Shown one piece after another: positions 1-10,500 of a DNA stretch of 32,049 nucleotides (position 1 is the first letter of the stretch; every line of letters starts with the position of its first letter). The stretch is from Nitrospirota bacterium (GTDB lineage: Bacteria > UBA2233): contig WOZJ01000042.1 in assembly GCA_011620345.1 (NCBI GenBank), positions 1 through 32,049 of the forward strand, read 5' to 3'. A program made the translations under genes and the position numbers. The notes under the pieces were generated by a model. It worked only from the letters and a program-made list of their open reading frames with translations. It was not told where the DNA came from and ran no database searches.

Positions 1-1
1 C

Positions 2-73
2 GAGGGAAGCTTTGTCGAAAGGAGTACATGGAAATCGCTCCTTTCAGAGAAGGAAGAGGCGGGAGGGGTATGA
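2..73 (+). CDS. Possible 3' end of an upstream gene (partial)
   Basis: The second reading frame is open from the window edge to a TGA at 71-73. It reads as an acidic, soluble-looking tail ending EKEEAGGV. The stop overlaps the ATG at 70 of the next gene in the ATGA arrangement used repeatedly in this window. That overlap is the main reason to think this frame is a real gene end. I do not recognise the family from 23 residues, and another frame is also open here, so this is tentative. Confidence 0.35.
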   Translation, partial: EGSFVERSTWKSLLSEKEEAGGV

Positions 74-624
74 ACTCTCTAACCATTTTCAGGCGGCCGG
101 TTTTTTGGACGCTGCTTGGCGTTCTTGTCCTCCTGACGGGCTGCAAGGTCGAAGGGGAGCTTTGGGTCGAGCGTTCTGGTGAGGGGAAAGGTCGCTTCCT
201 CGTGTCGGAAGTGCCCATTACCAAGCCCGAGCTCGAGGTTGAGCTCGCCAAAGAGGGCTTCGAGGTGGACAAGGTGAAAGAGAAAGGCCAGGATACGCTC
301 GAAGCTTGGGTCCACTGGAAGAGCTTTGCCAGCCCGGGCCCATTCGATGCCATAGAGGAGCGTCCAGACGGAAGCGTACGTCTAGCGTTCGGTAGGGCCC
401 CGGAACTAGGCGCGCTGACCGTGCATGTGGACGGGAAGGTGCTGGAGTCCACCGGATACGTGAAGGATAAGAACACGGTCATCTTTCAAGGTGGAAAGCA
501 GGCCGTTTTGACGTACCAGCCCGCGGCGAACAGGGCAGCGGTAGTTCTTATAGCCCTTGCCATCATGCTCGTTGCAATCCTTGTCTTAGTGAGGGTTCGC
601 ATGGCGATGGGGAAGCCCCGATGA
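70..624 (+). CDS. LppM-like lipoprotein with C-terminal membrane anchor
   Basis: This is a 184-residue predicted lipoprotein. The N-terminus has a short basic stretch, a hydrophobic segment and a lipobox LTGC, with Cys25 as the expected lipidation site. A mostly beta-looking domain (residues about 26-150) begins KVEGELWVERSGEGKG. A second hydrophobic helix at about 155-175 is followed by a basic tail. This layout resembles the LppM/DUF3153 type. The molecular role is unknown and I infer an envelope location only. I chose ATG 70 over the in-frame ATG 28 because the signal peptide then sits at the N-terminus and a purine-rich GGGAGG lies just upstream. The gene overlaps the next one by 4 bases, so the two are probably co-translated. 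Confidence 0.7.
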   Translation: MNSLTIFRRPVFWTLLGVLVLLTGCKVEGELWVERSGEGKGRFLVSEVPITKPELEVELAKEGFEVDKVKEKGQDTLEAWVHWKSFASPGPFDAIEERPDGSVRLAFGRAPELGALTVHVDGKVLESTGYVKDKNTVIFQGGKQAVLTYQPAANRAAVVLIALAIMLVAILVLVRVRMAMGKPR

Positions 625-857
625 AGCCCTATTCGAAGCCTCCGCTAAAGCCGTTCCTCTACGTTGCCGCGCTGTTGGCGGCTATCTTGATCGTATTTGG
701 CATTCAAAACGCTAGCCCAGTCGGAGTAAGCTTTTTGTTCTGGCATTTCGATGGTTCTCTCGGCCTTCTGTTGCTCGTTGCTTTCCTTTTGGGGCTTATC
801 GTCGGGCTACTATTGGTTGTGCCAGGCTGGTTGACAAAAAAAAGCCCCCGGCCGTGA
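621..857 (+). CDS. LapA-domain (DUF1049) small membrane protein
   Basis: A 78-residue protein with two hydrophobic helices (about 13-30 and 45-68). The linker carries the family signature QNASPVGVSFLFW, the usual FxxQN...V...F pattern of the LapA/DUF1049 domain. In Enterobacteria the related LapA partners LapB in control of lipopolysaccharide assembly. Whether that applies here is inference, since no lapB is visible. The ATG overlaps the stop of the lipoprotein gene as ATGA, and its own stop overlaps the GTG of the methyltransferase. The length is close to that of other stand-alone family members. Confidence 0.75.
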   Translation: MKPYSKPPLKPFLYVAALLAAILIVFGIQNASPVGVSFLFWHFDGSLGLLLLVAFLLGLIVGLLLVVPGWLTKKSPRP

Positions 858-1525
858 AGCGGATACCCGAGCCCGAGGTGATGGATGACGTGCTCGAGGC
901 AGAGTCCTACGCCTCGGAGGCTGCCTTGGCGTACTTAAGCAGGATTGACGACACGTTTGTGGAACGCTTTCTGCGTATCGGGCTCAAAGACGGCCTTGTG
1001 CTTGATTTGGGCTCTGGCCCCGGGGTGATTCCCATCAAGATCGCTTTGAAGTGTAAAGGCTTAGAAGTTCTTGGCGTGGACCTCTCGGAGGCCATGCTTC
1101 AAATTGCCCGCAAAAACCTTCGGGCCGCAGGGCTTGGTTCTCGCGTACGGTTTGCAAGGGCCGATGTCAAACGGCTGGATTTTCCGGATTGTACCTTTGA
1201 TGCCGTCATTTCGAACTCGCTTCTGCACCACCTCCAAGACCCAGGGGTTGTCTTAATCGAGGCTGCGCGCGTGCTCAAGCCAGGAGGGGCCGTCCTCATC
1301 CGGGATATCAGAAGGCCGCCGGCTTTCTTGCTCGGGCTGTGGGTGCGTGTTTTCGGCAGGTACTACTCGGGGAAGATGCTCGAAGCTTACGTGCGCTCCT
1401 TGAGAGCTGCACTTAGCTTTGGAGAACTCAAAAGCCTGCTTAGGAGCGTTTCCTTTGCAGGATGCATGCCTTTTTGGCACGGCCTGACCCACATCGGGGT
1501 CGAAAGAAGGGCCTTGAAAGCCTAG
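854..1525 (+). CDS. Class I SAM-dependent methyltransferase
   Basis: A 223-residue protein with the class I Rossmann methyltransferase pattern. Motif I is LDLGSGPGV (about 50-58). It is followed by the acidic strand end EVLGVDLSEAML and a post-motif segment FDAVISNSLLHHLQDP. Motif III is ARVLKPGG followed by IRDIRRP. This fits the Methyltransf_11/UbiE-like group; the HHLQDP loop is typical of small-molecule methyltransferases. The substrate cannot be told from sequence. The GTG start overlaps the TGA of the preceding gene by 4 bases and is the only start consistent with that coupling. Its stop shares the palindrome CTAG with the stop of the convergent gpsA gene. Confidence 0.8.
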   Translation: MKRIPEPEVMDDVLEAESYASEAALAYLSRIDDTFVERFLRIGLKDGLVLDLGSGPGVIPIKIALKCKGLEVLGVDLSEAMLQIARKNLRAAGLGSRVRFARADVKRLDFPDCTFDAVISNSLLHHLQDPGVVLIEAARVLKPGGAVLIRDIRRPPAFLLGLWVRVFGRYYSGKMLEAYVRSLRAALSFGELKSLLRSVSFAGCMPFWHGLTHIGVERRALKA

Positions 1526-2544
1526 AAGCGGTCCATTTCGGGCTTAAGGCTTCTTTCGAGCAACCTTTCTAGGGCGTCTTTTGGGTTTGTGCCCTCAAAG
1601 AGAACCCTGTAGACTTCCGTTACGATGGGTGCTTCGACATGGAGCCCCTCGATTCTTTGCAGGAGCGCTTTGACGCTGAAAGCCCCCTCGGCCAAAAAGT
1701 TGGGTTCCGCGAAGAACTGCGATGGGCTGAGCCCGTTGGCGATGAGCACGCCAAAGCGATGGTTACGAGATTTGGGCGATGTGGTGCTTAACAAGAGGTC
1801 CCCTAGCCCGCTTAAGCCTGCTAGCGTTATGGACTTCGCCCCCAGCGCGCGGGCGGTTCGCATCATCTCGGCCATTGCCCTGCTGACCAAAGAGGCCCTT
1901 GCGCTGTGGCCTAGGCGCAGGCCGTCCGATATACCGGCGGCGATTGCATAGATGTTCTTAAGCGCTCCCCCAAGCGCTACCCCCAAGACATCCTCGCTCG
2001 TGTAAACCCTTAAGCGTCCCGAGGAGAACACTTTCTGGATGCTCTCGGCAACCGCAAGGTCTTGGCTTGCGGCAACCATCGCCATCGGAAGGCTTTGAAT
2101 CAGTTCTTCGGCGAACGTCGGGCCGGAAAGGACTGCAAACCTCGAGACGCCCAGGACTGCCAGGAGGATCTCGTGGGGTAGTTTCGCCGTTTGGTCCTCC
2201 AGCCCCTTGCTTAAGAGCACGAACACGGGGCCGCTGTTGGCGTTTGGCCGCTTTGCTTGGAATAGGTCCGTAAGGCAGGTTCTGAGTGCCTGCGTGGGGA
2301 CGGCAAGGACGAGCATGCCGGCTTCGAACACGCTCTTTGGCTCATGGACCAAGGATAGCGAGCTTGGAAAGCGGATTCCTGGGAACAGGTCCAGCGGGCC
2401 GCCTTGTCGCTCCCAGGCTTGGAGGCGATTTGTATCTCGGCCCCAAAGCCTTGTAGGGACGCCGTTCTTGGCCAAGTGGCAAGCGAGCGCTACCCCGAAC
2501 CGTCCAGCGCCAACGACCCCCGCGCTGGGGCTTTCTTTGTCCAT
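1522..2544 (-). CDS. gpsA: Glycerol-3-phosphate dehydrogenase [NAD(P)+]
   Basis: A 340-residue cytosolic enzyme that reduces dihydroxyacetone phosphate to sn-glycerol 3-phosphate, the backbone for phospholipids. The N-terminal Rossmann motif is GVVGAGRFGVALA (about 9-21). The middle segment VLSGPTFAEE is characteristic. The catalytic lysine lies in GGALKNIYAIAAG, followed by LAGLSGLGDLLLS, both GpsA hallmarks. Length matches the family (about 330-340). The ATG shares one base with the gyrA stop (TGATG), so it is the last gene of a gyrB-gyrA-gpsA operon. Its stop overlaps the convergent methyltransferase stop by 4 bases, leaving no room for an intergenic terminator. Confidence 0.95.
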   Translation of the reverse strand: MDKESPSAGVVGAGRFGVALACHLAKNGVPTRLWGRDTNRLQAWERQGGPLDLFPGIRFPSSLSLVHEPKSVFEAGMLVLAVPTQALRTCLTDLFQAKRPNANSGPVFVLLSKGLEDQTAKLPHEILLAVLGVSRFAVLSGPTFAEELIQSLPMAMVAASQDLAVAESIQKVFSSGRLRVYTSEDVLGVALGGALKNIYAIAAGISDGLRLGHSARASLVSRAMAEMMRTARALGAKSITLAGLSGLGDLLLSTTSPKSRNHRFGVLIANGLSPSQFFAEPNFLAEGAFSVKALLQRIEGLHVEAPIVTEVYRVLFEGTNPKDALERLLERSLKPEMDRF

Positions 2545-4976
2545 CAGGCTTCCTCAATCCTCGTCATGGCAATAATAGACTCGTCCGGGTCTAGGTCCAT
2601 AAGCCGCACTCCCCTTGCCGACCTCGAGATCTTGGGGATGCGTTCGAGCTTAAACCGGATGAGCCTGCCCTTGTCTGTCAGCAAAACAACCGTGTCGGAC
2701 TCTAAGACTTGGCTTACGCCCGTTACGATGCCCGTTTTTGCGGTAACGGGAAACAGCCTGACCCCGCCGCTGCCCCGGTGGTGGGAAGGCACATCCGCGG
2801 TGTCGGTTTTTTTACCGTAGCCCTTGGCCGAACACACGAACAACAAGGATGCTTCCTGGCTTGTACGCTCCAGGTGGGCGAGCGTATCTCCAGGCCTCAG
2901 CTTTAAGCCTCTGACGCCCCTAGAAGCCCGGCCTTGGGCGCGGAGCTCGTCCATACGGAACTTTAGCGCCTGCCCGAGTGCCGTAATGCCAAGAACTTCT
3001 AGCCCCTCTTCGGCCCGAATCGCCCTAACGAGCTTATCTCCCTCCAAAAGCGTGATCGCCCGAACGGGCATTCTAGTTGCCGGGATCACCTTCTCAAGCT
3101 CGGCGCGCTTGATCAGCCCCTTGGCCGTCGCAAGGATGGCCTCGCCGCCTCTTTCCTCCGGCCCGACAGAAAGGAGCGCTGCAATCGTCTCGCCCGGGTC
3201 TTTCTGGATGAAGTTGACGATCGGCCTTCCTCGGCTAGTACGCTCGGTTTCGGGAATCTCGTAGGCCTTTAGCTTGAATACACGGCCAAAGCTCGTGAAC
3301 ACCAAAAGCGTCGAAAGGCTGGAAGTGGACAGGATCTCTACGGGAACATCGCTGTCTCGAATGTCCAGGCCCATGGAGCCACGGCCTCCGTGGCGCTGGG
3401 TCCTGTATGCCTTCGATGGCGTACGCTTAACGTAGCCCTGCTTGGTCAAGATGACGAGCATCTCCTCGTCTTGGATTAGCGCTTCTTTCCCGATCTCGGC
3501 CGGCTTATCGAGGATTTGAGTCCTCCTTTCGTCGGCAAAGGCTTCTTTTATCCTTAAAAACTCCTTGACCATCAGCCGCCTTCGGATAGCCTTGTCGTTC
3601 AGAATGCTGCTGTATTCTTTAATCTGGGCCATGAGCTGTTGGAGCTCTTCTTTTATCTTCGTGCCTTCTAGGTGCGTGAGCCTCTCGAGCTTCATGTCCG
3701 TGATCGCCCTTGCTTGGACGGGCGTAAACTTAAACTGGCTTGTAAGCGCGCCCCGGGCGGATTCAGGGTCTTTGGCGGCACGAATGGCGGCGATAATCGC
3801 ATCGATCTGGCCGAGAGCCCTTTCGAGCGCCTCTAGGATGTGGGCGCGTTCCTCGGCCCTTCGGCGCAGGTACGAGGTCCGCTTGGTGATGATCTCCTCC
3901 CTGTGGGCCAAGAATAGCTTGAGCGCCTCGATCAGCGAAAGCCTTTTGGGCCGACCGCCCACAAGCGTCACCATGTGAAGGGGAAAGGTGGTCTCAAGCT
4001 GGGTATGCTTGAACAGCTGGTTCTCGACGACGGCCGGGTCGGCATCGGCCTTGAGCTCGAGTACCATCCGTATCCCTTGCCGGTCGGATTCGTCGCGGAT
4101 GTCGGAGATTCCTTCGATCCGCTTATCCTTCACGAGCTGGGCGATGTCCTCGAGCGTTTTGGCCTTGTTGACCATGTAGGGAAGCTCGGTGACGATAAGC
4201 TTCCCTTTGGCCTTGTCCTTTTCGCGGCTTACCTTCGAGCGCACCTTGAGGCTACCGTGGCCTGATAAGTAGGCTTGGGCGATCTCGTCTTTTCCCATCA
4301 GGATTGCGCCCGTGGGAAAGTCCGGCCCTGGAAGGACTTGTAGCACTTCTTCGAGGATCGCCTCCGGGTTCTTTAGCAGCAGTAAAAGGGCGTCGATCAG
4401 CTCGCCCAAGTTGTGAGGAGGGATGGATGTCGACATGCCCACCGCGATCCCTTGCGAGCCGTTTGCTAACAGGTTTGGGAAGGCAGACGGCATAACTAGG
4501 GGCTCTTTGAGCGATTCGTCGTAGTTCGGGCCGAAGGGGACGGTCTCGTAGGGCAAGTCGTCTAAAAGTTCTCTCGCGATCTTGCTCAAACGGACCTCGG
4601 TGTACCGCATGGCCGCTGGCGAGTCGCCGTCCACCGAGCCAAAGTTGCCCTGGCCGTCGATCAAGGGGTAGCGCATCGAAAAGGTCTGGGCCATCCGAAC
4701 CAGCGCATCGTAGACTGCCTGGTCGCCGTGTGGGTGAAACTTACCTATAACCTCGCCCACGATACGCGCCGATTTCTTATAGGGCTTGCCAAAGTCGTTG
4801 CCTAGCTCGTCCATCGCGAACAGGATCCGCCGGTGTACTGGCTTGAGCCCGTCACGGACCTCCGGAAGCGCCCTGCCGACGATGACGCTCATCGCGTAAT
4901 CGAGGTAGGACTGCTGGACCTCTTTTTCTAGAAGCGTAGCGACGATTTCTCCTTGAGGACCTTGCTCTTCGGCCAT
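2544..4976 (-). CDS. gyrA: DNA gyrase subunit A
   Basis: The 810-residue breakage-reunion subunit of gyrase, which introduces negative supercoils in the A2B2 complex. The catalytic tyrosine is Tyr125 in [10 protein letters not shown]. The quinolone-determining segment is [10 protein letters not shown] (81-90), so Gln86 stands where E. coli has Ser83, while the position of Asp87 keeps Asp90. The GyrA-box QRHGGRG (527-533) marks it as gyrase rather than topoisomerase IV. Six beta-pinwheel repeats follow and there is no long acidic tail. The ATG is preceded by GGGAG on the coding strand and lies 9 bases after the gyrB stop, so the two are co-transcribed. Confidence 0.97.
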   Translation of the reverse strand: MAEEQGPQGEIVATLLEKEVQQSYLDYAMSVIVGRALPEVRDGLKPVHRRILFAMDELGNDFGKPYKKSARIVGEVIGKFHPHGDQAVYDALVRMAQTFSMRYPLIDGQGNFGSVDGDSPAAMRYTEVRLSKIARELLDDLPYETVPFGPNYDESLKEPLVMPSAFPNLLANGSQGIAVGMSTSIPPHNLGELIDALLLLLKNPEAILEEVLQVLPGPDFPTGAILMGKDEIAQAYLSGHGSLKVRSKVSREKDKAKGKLIVTELPYMVNKAKTLEDIAQLVKDKRIEGISDIRDESDRQGIRMVLELKADADPAVVENQLFKHTQLETTFPLHMVTLVGGRPKRLSLIEALKLFLAHREEIITKRTSYLRRRAEERAHILEALERALGQIDAIIAAIRAAKDPESARGALTSQFKFTPVQARAITDMKLERLTHLEGTKIKEELQQLMAQIKEYSSILNDKAIRRRLMVKEFLRIKEAFADERRTQILDKPAEIGKEALIQDEEMLVILTKQGYVKRTPSKAYRTQRHGGRGSMGLDIRDSDVPVEILSTSSLSTLLVFTSFGRVFKLKAYEIPETERTSRGRPIVNFIQKDPGETIAALLSVGPEERGGEAILATAKGLIKRAELEKVIPATRMPVRAITLLEGDKLVRAIRAEEGLEVLGITALGQALKFRMDELRAQGRASRGVRGLKLRPGDTLAHLERTSQEASLLFVCSAKGYGKKTDTADVPSHHRGSGGVRLFPVTAKTGIVTGVSQVLESDTVVLLTDKGRLIRFKLERIPKISRSARGVRLMDLDPDESIIAMTRIEEA

Positions 4977-4985
4977 GGGATCTCC

Positions 4986-7571
<2,586 letters not shown>

Positions 7572-7609
7572 GAAAAGGGCGCCTAGAGGAAGGTCGCTTA
7601 CCCTTAAGC

Positions 7610-7639
7610 TTGCCGTTTACGAAAGGGTTGGCCTAAAAT
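7610..7639 (+). promoter_or_regulatory. Candidate promoter of the tetrapyrrole operon
   Basis: TTGCCG (7610-7615) and TAAAAT (7634-7639) are separated by 18 bases. The expected start point is about 7646, which coincides with the first ATG of the downstream gene. The mRNA would therefore be leaderless or nearly so. Confidence 0.45.
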
Positions 7640-7645
7640 AAAGGA

Positions 7646-8320
7646 ATGGAGGAAGTTTACGATTTGTATCCGGTATACCTCGACTGCAGAGCAAAAGCCT
7701 GCCTTGTCGTGGGCGGCGGCAACGTGGCAGGGCGGAAGGTGCAAGGACTTCTACGGGCGGGCGCGAGGGTTTGCGTCGTGAGCCCCGAAGCTGTCGAACC
7801 AATCAAGGAGCTCTCGGGAGTTGGCCGGCTTGTTTGGGCCAAAAGGCCCTATACAGCCGAGGATTTGGAGGGGGTTTTTTTTGTTGTGGCGGCAAGCAAC
7901 ATCAAGGAGCTAAACCAAAGGGTGGCCGCCGAGGCCAGGTCCAGGGGTATCCTTGTGAACACGGCAGAAGGGGCGTCGGGGGGCGATGTTTTCCTTCCGG
8001 TTTCCTTGGCCTTCAAGAACCTGAGGGTTGCCGTTTCGAGCTCTGGGAAGTGTCCCGCCTTTGCCAAGGCGCTTGCCGATGTCCTGGGAGCGTGGCTTGG
8101 CCGCGGCTTCCCTTTGGCTCTAGAGGTCTTGACGGCCTTAAGGGAGGCTCATTTGAGGTCCGGCGTGGGTCAAGAAAGGTTTGTCGTCGAGCCTTTCTTG
8201 GCCGTAACGCTGTCCGAGCTCCTTGCGCAAGGCTGTACCCACGAGGCGCGAGGAATACTGGAAAAAGCCTACCCTCATCTTCTCCTCATGATTCCTGCGG
8301 CGCTTGGGCGGGCGGCATGA
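7646..8320 (+). CDS. Precorrin-2 dehydrogenase (SirC/Met8/CysG-N type)
   Basis: This 224-residue protein should oxidise precorrin-2 to sirohydrochlorin with NAD+, the branch step to siroheme, cobalamin or siroheme-derived heme. YPVYLDCR and the nucleotide motif VVGGGNVAGRK (21-31) open the Rossmann domain. ILVNTAEGA, GGDVFLP and VAVSSSGKCPAFAK are the family's dimerisation and active-site blocks. The position of CysG Asp104 (in NVVD) carries Glu108 here. There is no fused methyltransferase; the partner CobA is encoded downstream. ATG 7646 has AAGGA directly abutting it. An in-frame TTG at 7664 has GGAGGAAG upstream and would give a protein starting at YPVYLD, so the start is uncertain by six codons. 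The stop overlaps the next ATG by 4 bases. Confidence 0.85.
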   Translation: MEEVYDLYPVYLDCRAKACLVVGGGNVAGRKVQGLLRAGARVCVVSPEAVEPIKELSGVGRLVWAKRPYTAEDLEGVFFVVAASNIKELNQRVAAEARSRGILVNTAEGASGGDVFLPVSLAFKNLRVAVSSSGKCPAFAKALADVLGAWLGRGFPLALEVLTALREAHLRSGVGQERFVVEPFLAVTLSELLAQGCTHEARGILEKAYPHLLLMIPAALGRAA

Positions 8321-9153
8321 ACGGCTTGATCATCCTAGGGCGCATTCTTCAGCTTGCTTACGCCGCCGAGGCGGTCTTTACGCTTATTTTGTTCGAGCGG
8401 CCCGGTGAAAAACTCCCCAAGGTCGTTCAACGGCTTGGCTGGGCATGCCTTGTGCTCCACGCCGCCTTCCTCGCTGGGGCTATTTTTTGGAGAGGGGCGG
8501 ATTTCCTTTTCCGGGAGTCCGGAACGCTCGTTCTGTTTGGGTTTGTGGTATTTATGTTTTATACCGTGATTCTATGGTCTGGTTTCGTTGCCAAGGCGCA
8601 AAGTCTCGGGCTTTTGATCGTCCCTGTCGTTTTAATCTCTTTTAGCTTGGGCGTACGCGGCCTTACCCTCGAAACGGCCTTGAGCGTTCCTTGGGAGTTT
8701 TCTGAGGTATGGCTTGGTGTCCATATCCTCCTGAGCGTGCTTGGAGAGGCCGCCTTGGTAGTGGCCGCGCTCCTTGGATTGTTCTATCTTCTTGAAGAAG
8801 CGGCCATCCGGCGCAAAAAGAGCTTGCCGTTGGTGTTTCGACTTCCCCCGCTCGAGTTTCTGGAGAGGGCAGGGGCTCGGCTGTTGGAGGTCGGGTTCCT
8901 CTTCTTAACGCTCGGGCTTTGGGTCGGGTCGTATTTTGCAACGGAGTCGTACGGGGTTGACTGGCTCGTGCAGCCCAAGCAGATGCTTGCCCTCGCCGCT
9001 TGGGCCGTATACGGGGGGCTCCTTGTACTCAAGAGAACCCGCGCATTTGATGCCAAGGGGATGGCGCTCGGGTGTGTTGCAGGTTTTGTTTTGCTCTTGC
9101 TGGTCATGGTTGGAGTCAGCGTTTGCCCCGTGGGGTTCCACAGGTTCGGATAA
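8317..9153 (+). CDS. hemX: HemX/CcsA-like cytochrome c assembly family membrane protein
   Basis: A 278-residue integral membrane protein with about eight hydrophobic helices, encoded just before hemA as in many bacteria. It resembles the HemX/CcsA family: LVLHAAFL (His48), VWLGVHILLSVLGEAAL (His136) and a terminal GFHRFG (His275) fit the conserved histidine positions. The tryptophan-rich WWD segment of heme-handling CcsA is degenerate (ESYGVDWLVQPKQM, 210-223). That favours a HemX-type role in controlling glutamyl-tRNA reductase over cytochrome c ligation, although in Bacillus HemX acts on HemA abundance by a mechanism that may not apply here. ATG 8317 overlaps the preceding stop as ATGA. A longer upstream extension of this frame lies inside sirC and is rejected. 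Confidence 0.75.
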   Translation: MNGLIILGRILQLAYAAEAVFTLILFERPGEKLPKVVQRLGWACLVLHAAFLAGAIFWRGADFLFRESGTLVLFGFVVFMFYTVILWSGFVAKAQSLGLLIVPVVLISFSLGVRGLTLETALSVPWEFSEVWLGVHILLSVLGEAALVVAALLGLFYLLEEAAIRRKKSLPLVFRLPPLEFLERAGARLLEVGFLFLTLGLWVGSYFATESYGVDWLVQPKQMLALAAWAVYGGLLVLKRTRAFDAKGMALGCVAGFVLLLLVMVGVSVCPVGFHRFG

Positions 9154-9174
9154 ACCAAGGAGATTGGTTGGAAC

Positions 9175-10500
9175 ATGGGTATTGTGCTCGTCGGGGCCAA
9201 TCATCAAAGCGCCTCCGTAGAAGTCAGGGAGCGGTTCTCGGTCCCTCCAGAGCGCACTAAAGAAGCGCTAGGTGCGCTCCAATGCTCTCCCCATATTCGA
9301 GAGTGCGTCCTTCTTTCGACCTGCAACCGCCTAGAGGTCGTCGCGGCCTCTAGGGCCGTATGCCGTGCCAAGGAGGCGATAGAGGGCTGGTTGGCCGAGT
9401 ACGGGTCTGTAGGCCCGAAGGACCTAGAAGCGTATACATACACGTTCTACGACGAAGAGGCGGCCGCGCACTTGTTTGCCGTGGCCTCGGGCCTTGACTC
9501 GCTCGTTGTAGGCGAGCCTCAAATTTTGGGGCAAGTCAAGGAGGCCTACAAGCAAGCAGGCATGTTCGGCAGCGTCGGACCTACCTTGCACAGCCTGTTC
9601 CATAAAGCCTTTCACGTGGCCAAGCGGGTACGTTCGGAAACAGGAATCGGAGAAGGAAACGTATCTGTCTCTTCCGTAGCCGTCGAGCTTGCCGGCCAGA
9701 TTTTTTCACGTATGGCCGACAGGAACGTCCTCATCATCGGCGCGGGCGAAATGGGACAAACGGCGGCCAGACATTTCAAGGCCCGTGGGGTTGGAACCCT
9801 GTACATAGCGAACAGGACGTATTCTTCTGCAAGGGCGCTCGCCGAAGAGTTGGGGGGTGTTCCCTTGACGCTTCCAGAAATTCCCAACGTATTGCCCGAG
9901 GCCGACGTTGTCCTATCGGCCGTCAGCGTGGATGGCTATCTCATTAAGGCGCCCGATGTCGTGGGGCTCTTGAAGCACCGGGCGCGCGGGCCGTTGCTCA
10001 TCCTCGACATCGGGCTTCCAAGGTCGATTGACCCAGAGATCCAATCCCTACCAAGGGCTTATTTGTACGCTATCGACGATTTAAAGCGTGTAGTCGACGA
10101 CAACCTCAAGGCACGTGAACACAAGGCCAAAGAGGGCATGCGGTTGATTGTCGAAGAGGCCAGGGCGTTCGTGCGCGTGCTCGAGCATTCGGACGTTGAC
10201 GAGCTCATTGCCACCTTGAGGACCAATCTTGAGGACTTGCGGCAACGCGAGCTCCAAAGGACGCTCGCCAGGCTCAAAGACCTGTCCGAAAAAGACAGGC
10301 AGGCACTAGAAATCCTTACAGTTTCGCTGATGGACAAGTTCCTTCACGGTCCGGTCATGGCCCTCAAGAACGGGGCGCGTGAGTCGCTGCCCTTCCTTTG
10401 TGAGTCTCTTGTACGATTGTTTCAGCTCGAACGTTCCCAAAATCAAGGACAGCCATGGAACGGATCAGAATCGCAACCCGAAAAAGTCCGCTTGCCTTAG
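9175..10500 (+). CDS. hemA: Glutamyl-tRNA reductase
   Basis: A 441-residue enzyme reducing glutamyl-tRNA(Glu) to glutamate-1-semialdehyde with NADPH, the first committed step of C5-pathway tetrapyrrole synthesis. The N-terminal domain begins GIVLVGANHQSAS, and the catalytic cysteine is Cys50 in LLSTCNRLE. GEPQILGQVKEAY and the NADPH-binding NVLIIGAGEMG (about 184-194) follow. A C-terminal helical dimerisation region (about 310-420) ends the protein. AAGGAG lies 12 bases before the ATG. The last 46 bases overlap hemC in another frame, so the final residues (after about 425) are unlikely to be functionally constrained in HemA alone. HemL, its partner, is encoded at 20495-21778. Confidence 0.95.
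   Translation: MGIVLVGANHQSASVEVRERFSVPPERTKEALGALQCSPHIRECVLLSTCNRLEVVAASRAVCRAKEAIEGWLAEYGSVGPKDLEAYTYTFYDEEAAAHLFAVASGLDSLVVGEPQILGQVKEAYKQAGMFGSVGPTLHSLFHKAFHVAKRVRSETGIGEGNVSVSSVAVELAGQIFSRMADRNVLIIGAGEMGQTAARHFKARGVGTLYIANRTYSSARALAEELGGVPLTLPEIPNVLPEADVVLSAVSVDGYLIKAPDVVGLLKHRARGPLLILDIGLPRSIDPEIQSLPRAYLYAIDDLKRVVDDNLKAREHKAKEGMRLIVEEARAFVRVLEHSDVDELIATLRTNLEDLRQRELQRTLARLKDLSEKDRQALEILTVSLMDKFLHGPVMALKNGARESLPFLCESLVRLFQLERSQNQGQPWNGSESQPEKVRLP

Noticed and set aside
7771-8316. Open extension upstream of the hemX start
   Set aside because: It lies entirely inside the precorrin-2 dehydrogenase gene in another frame, lacks membrane helices, and the ATGA at 8317 gives a clear start.
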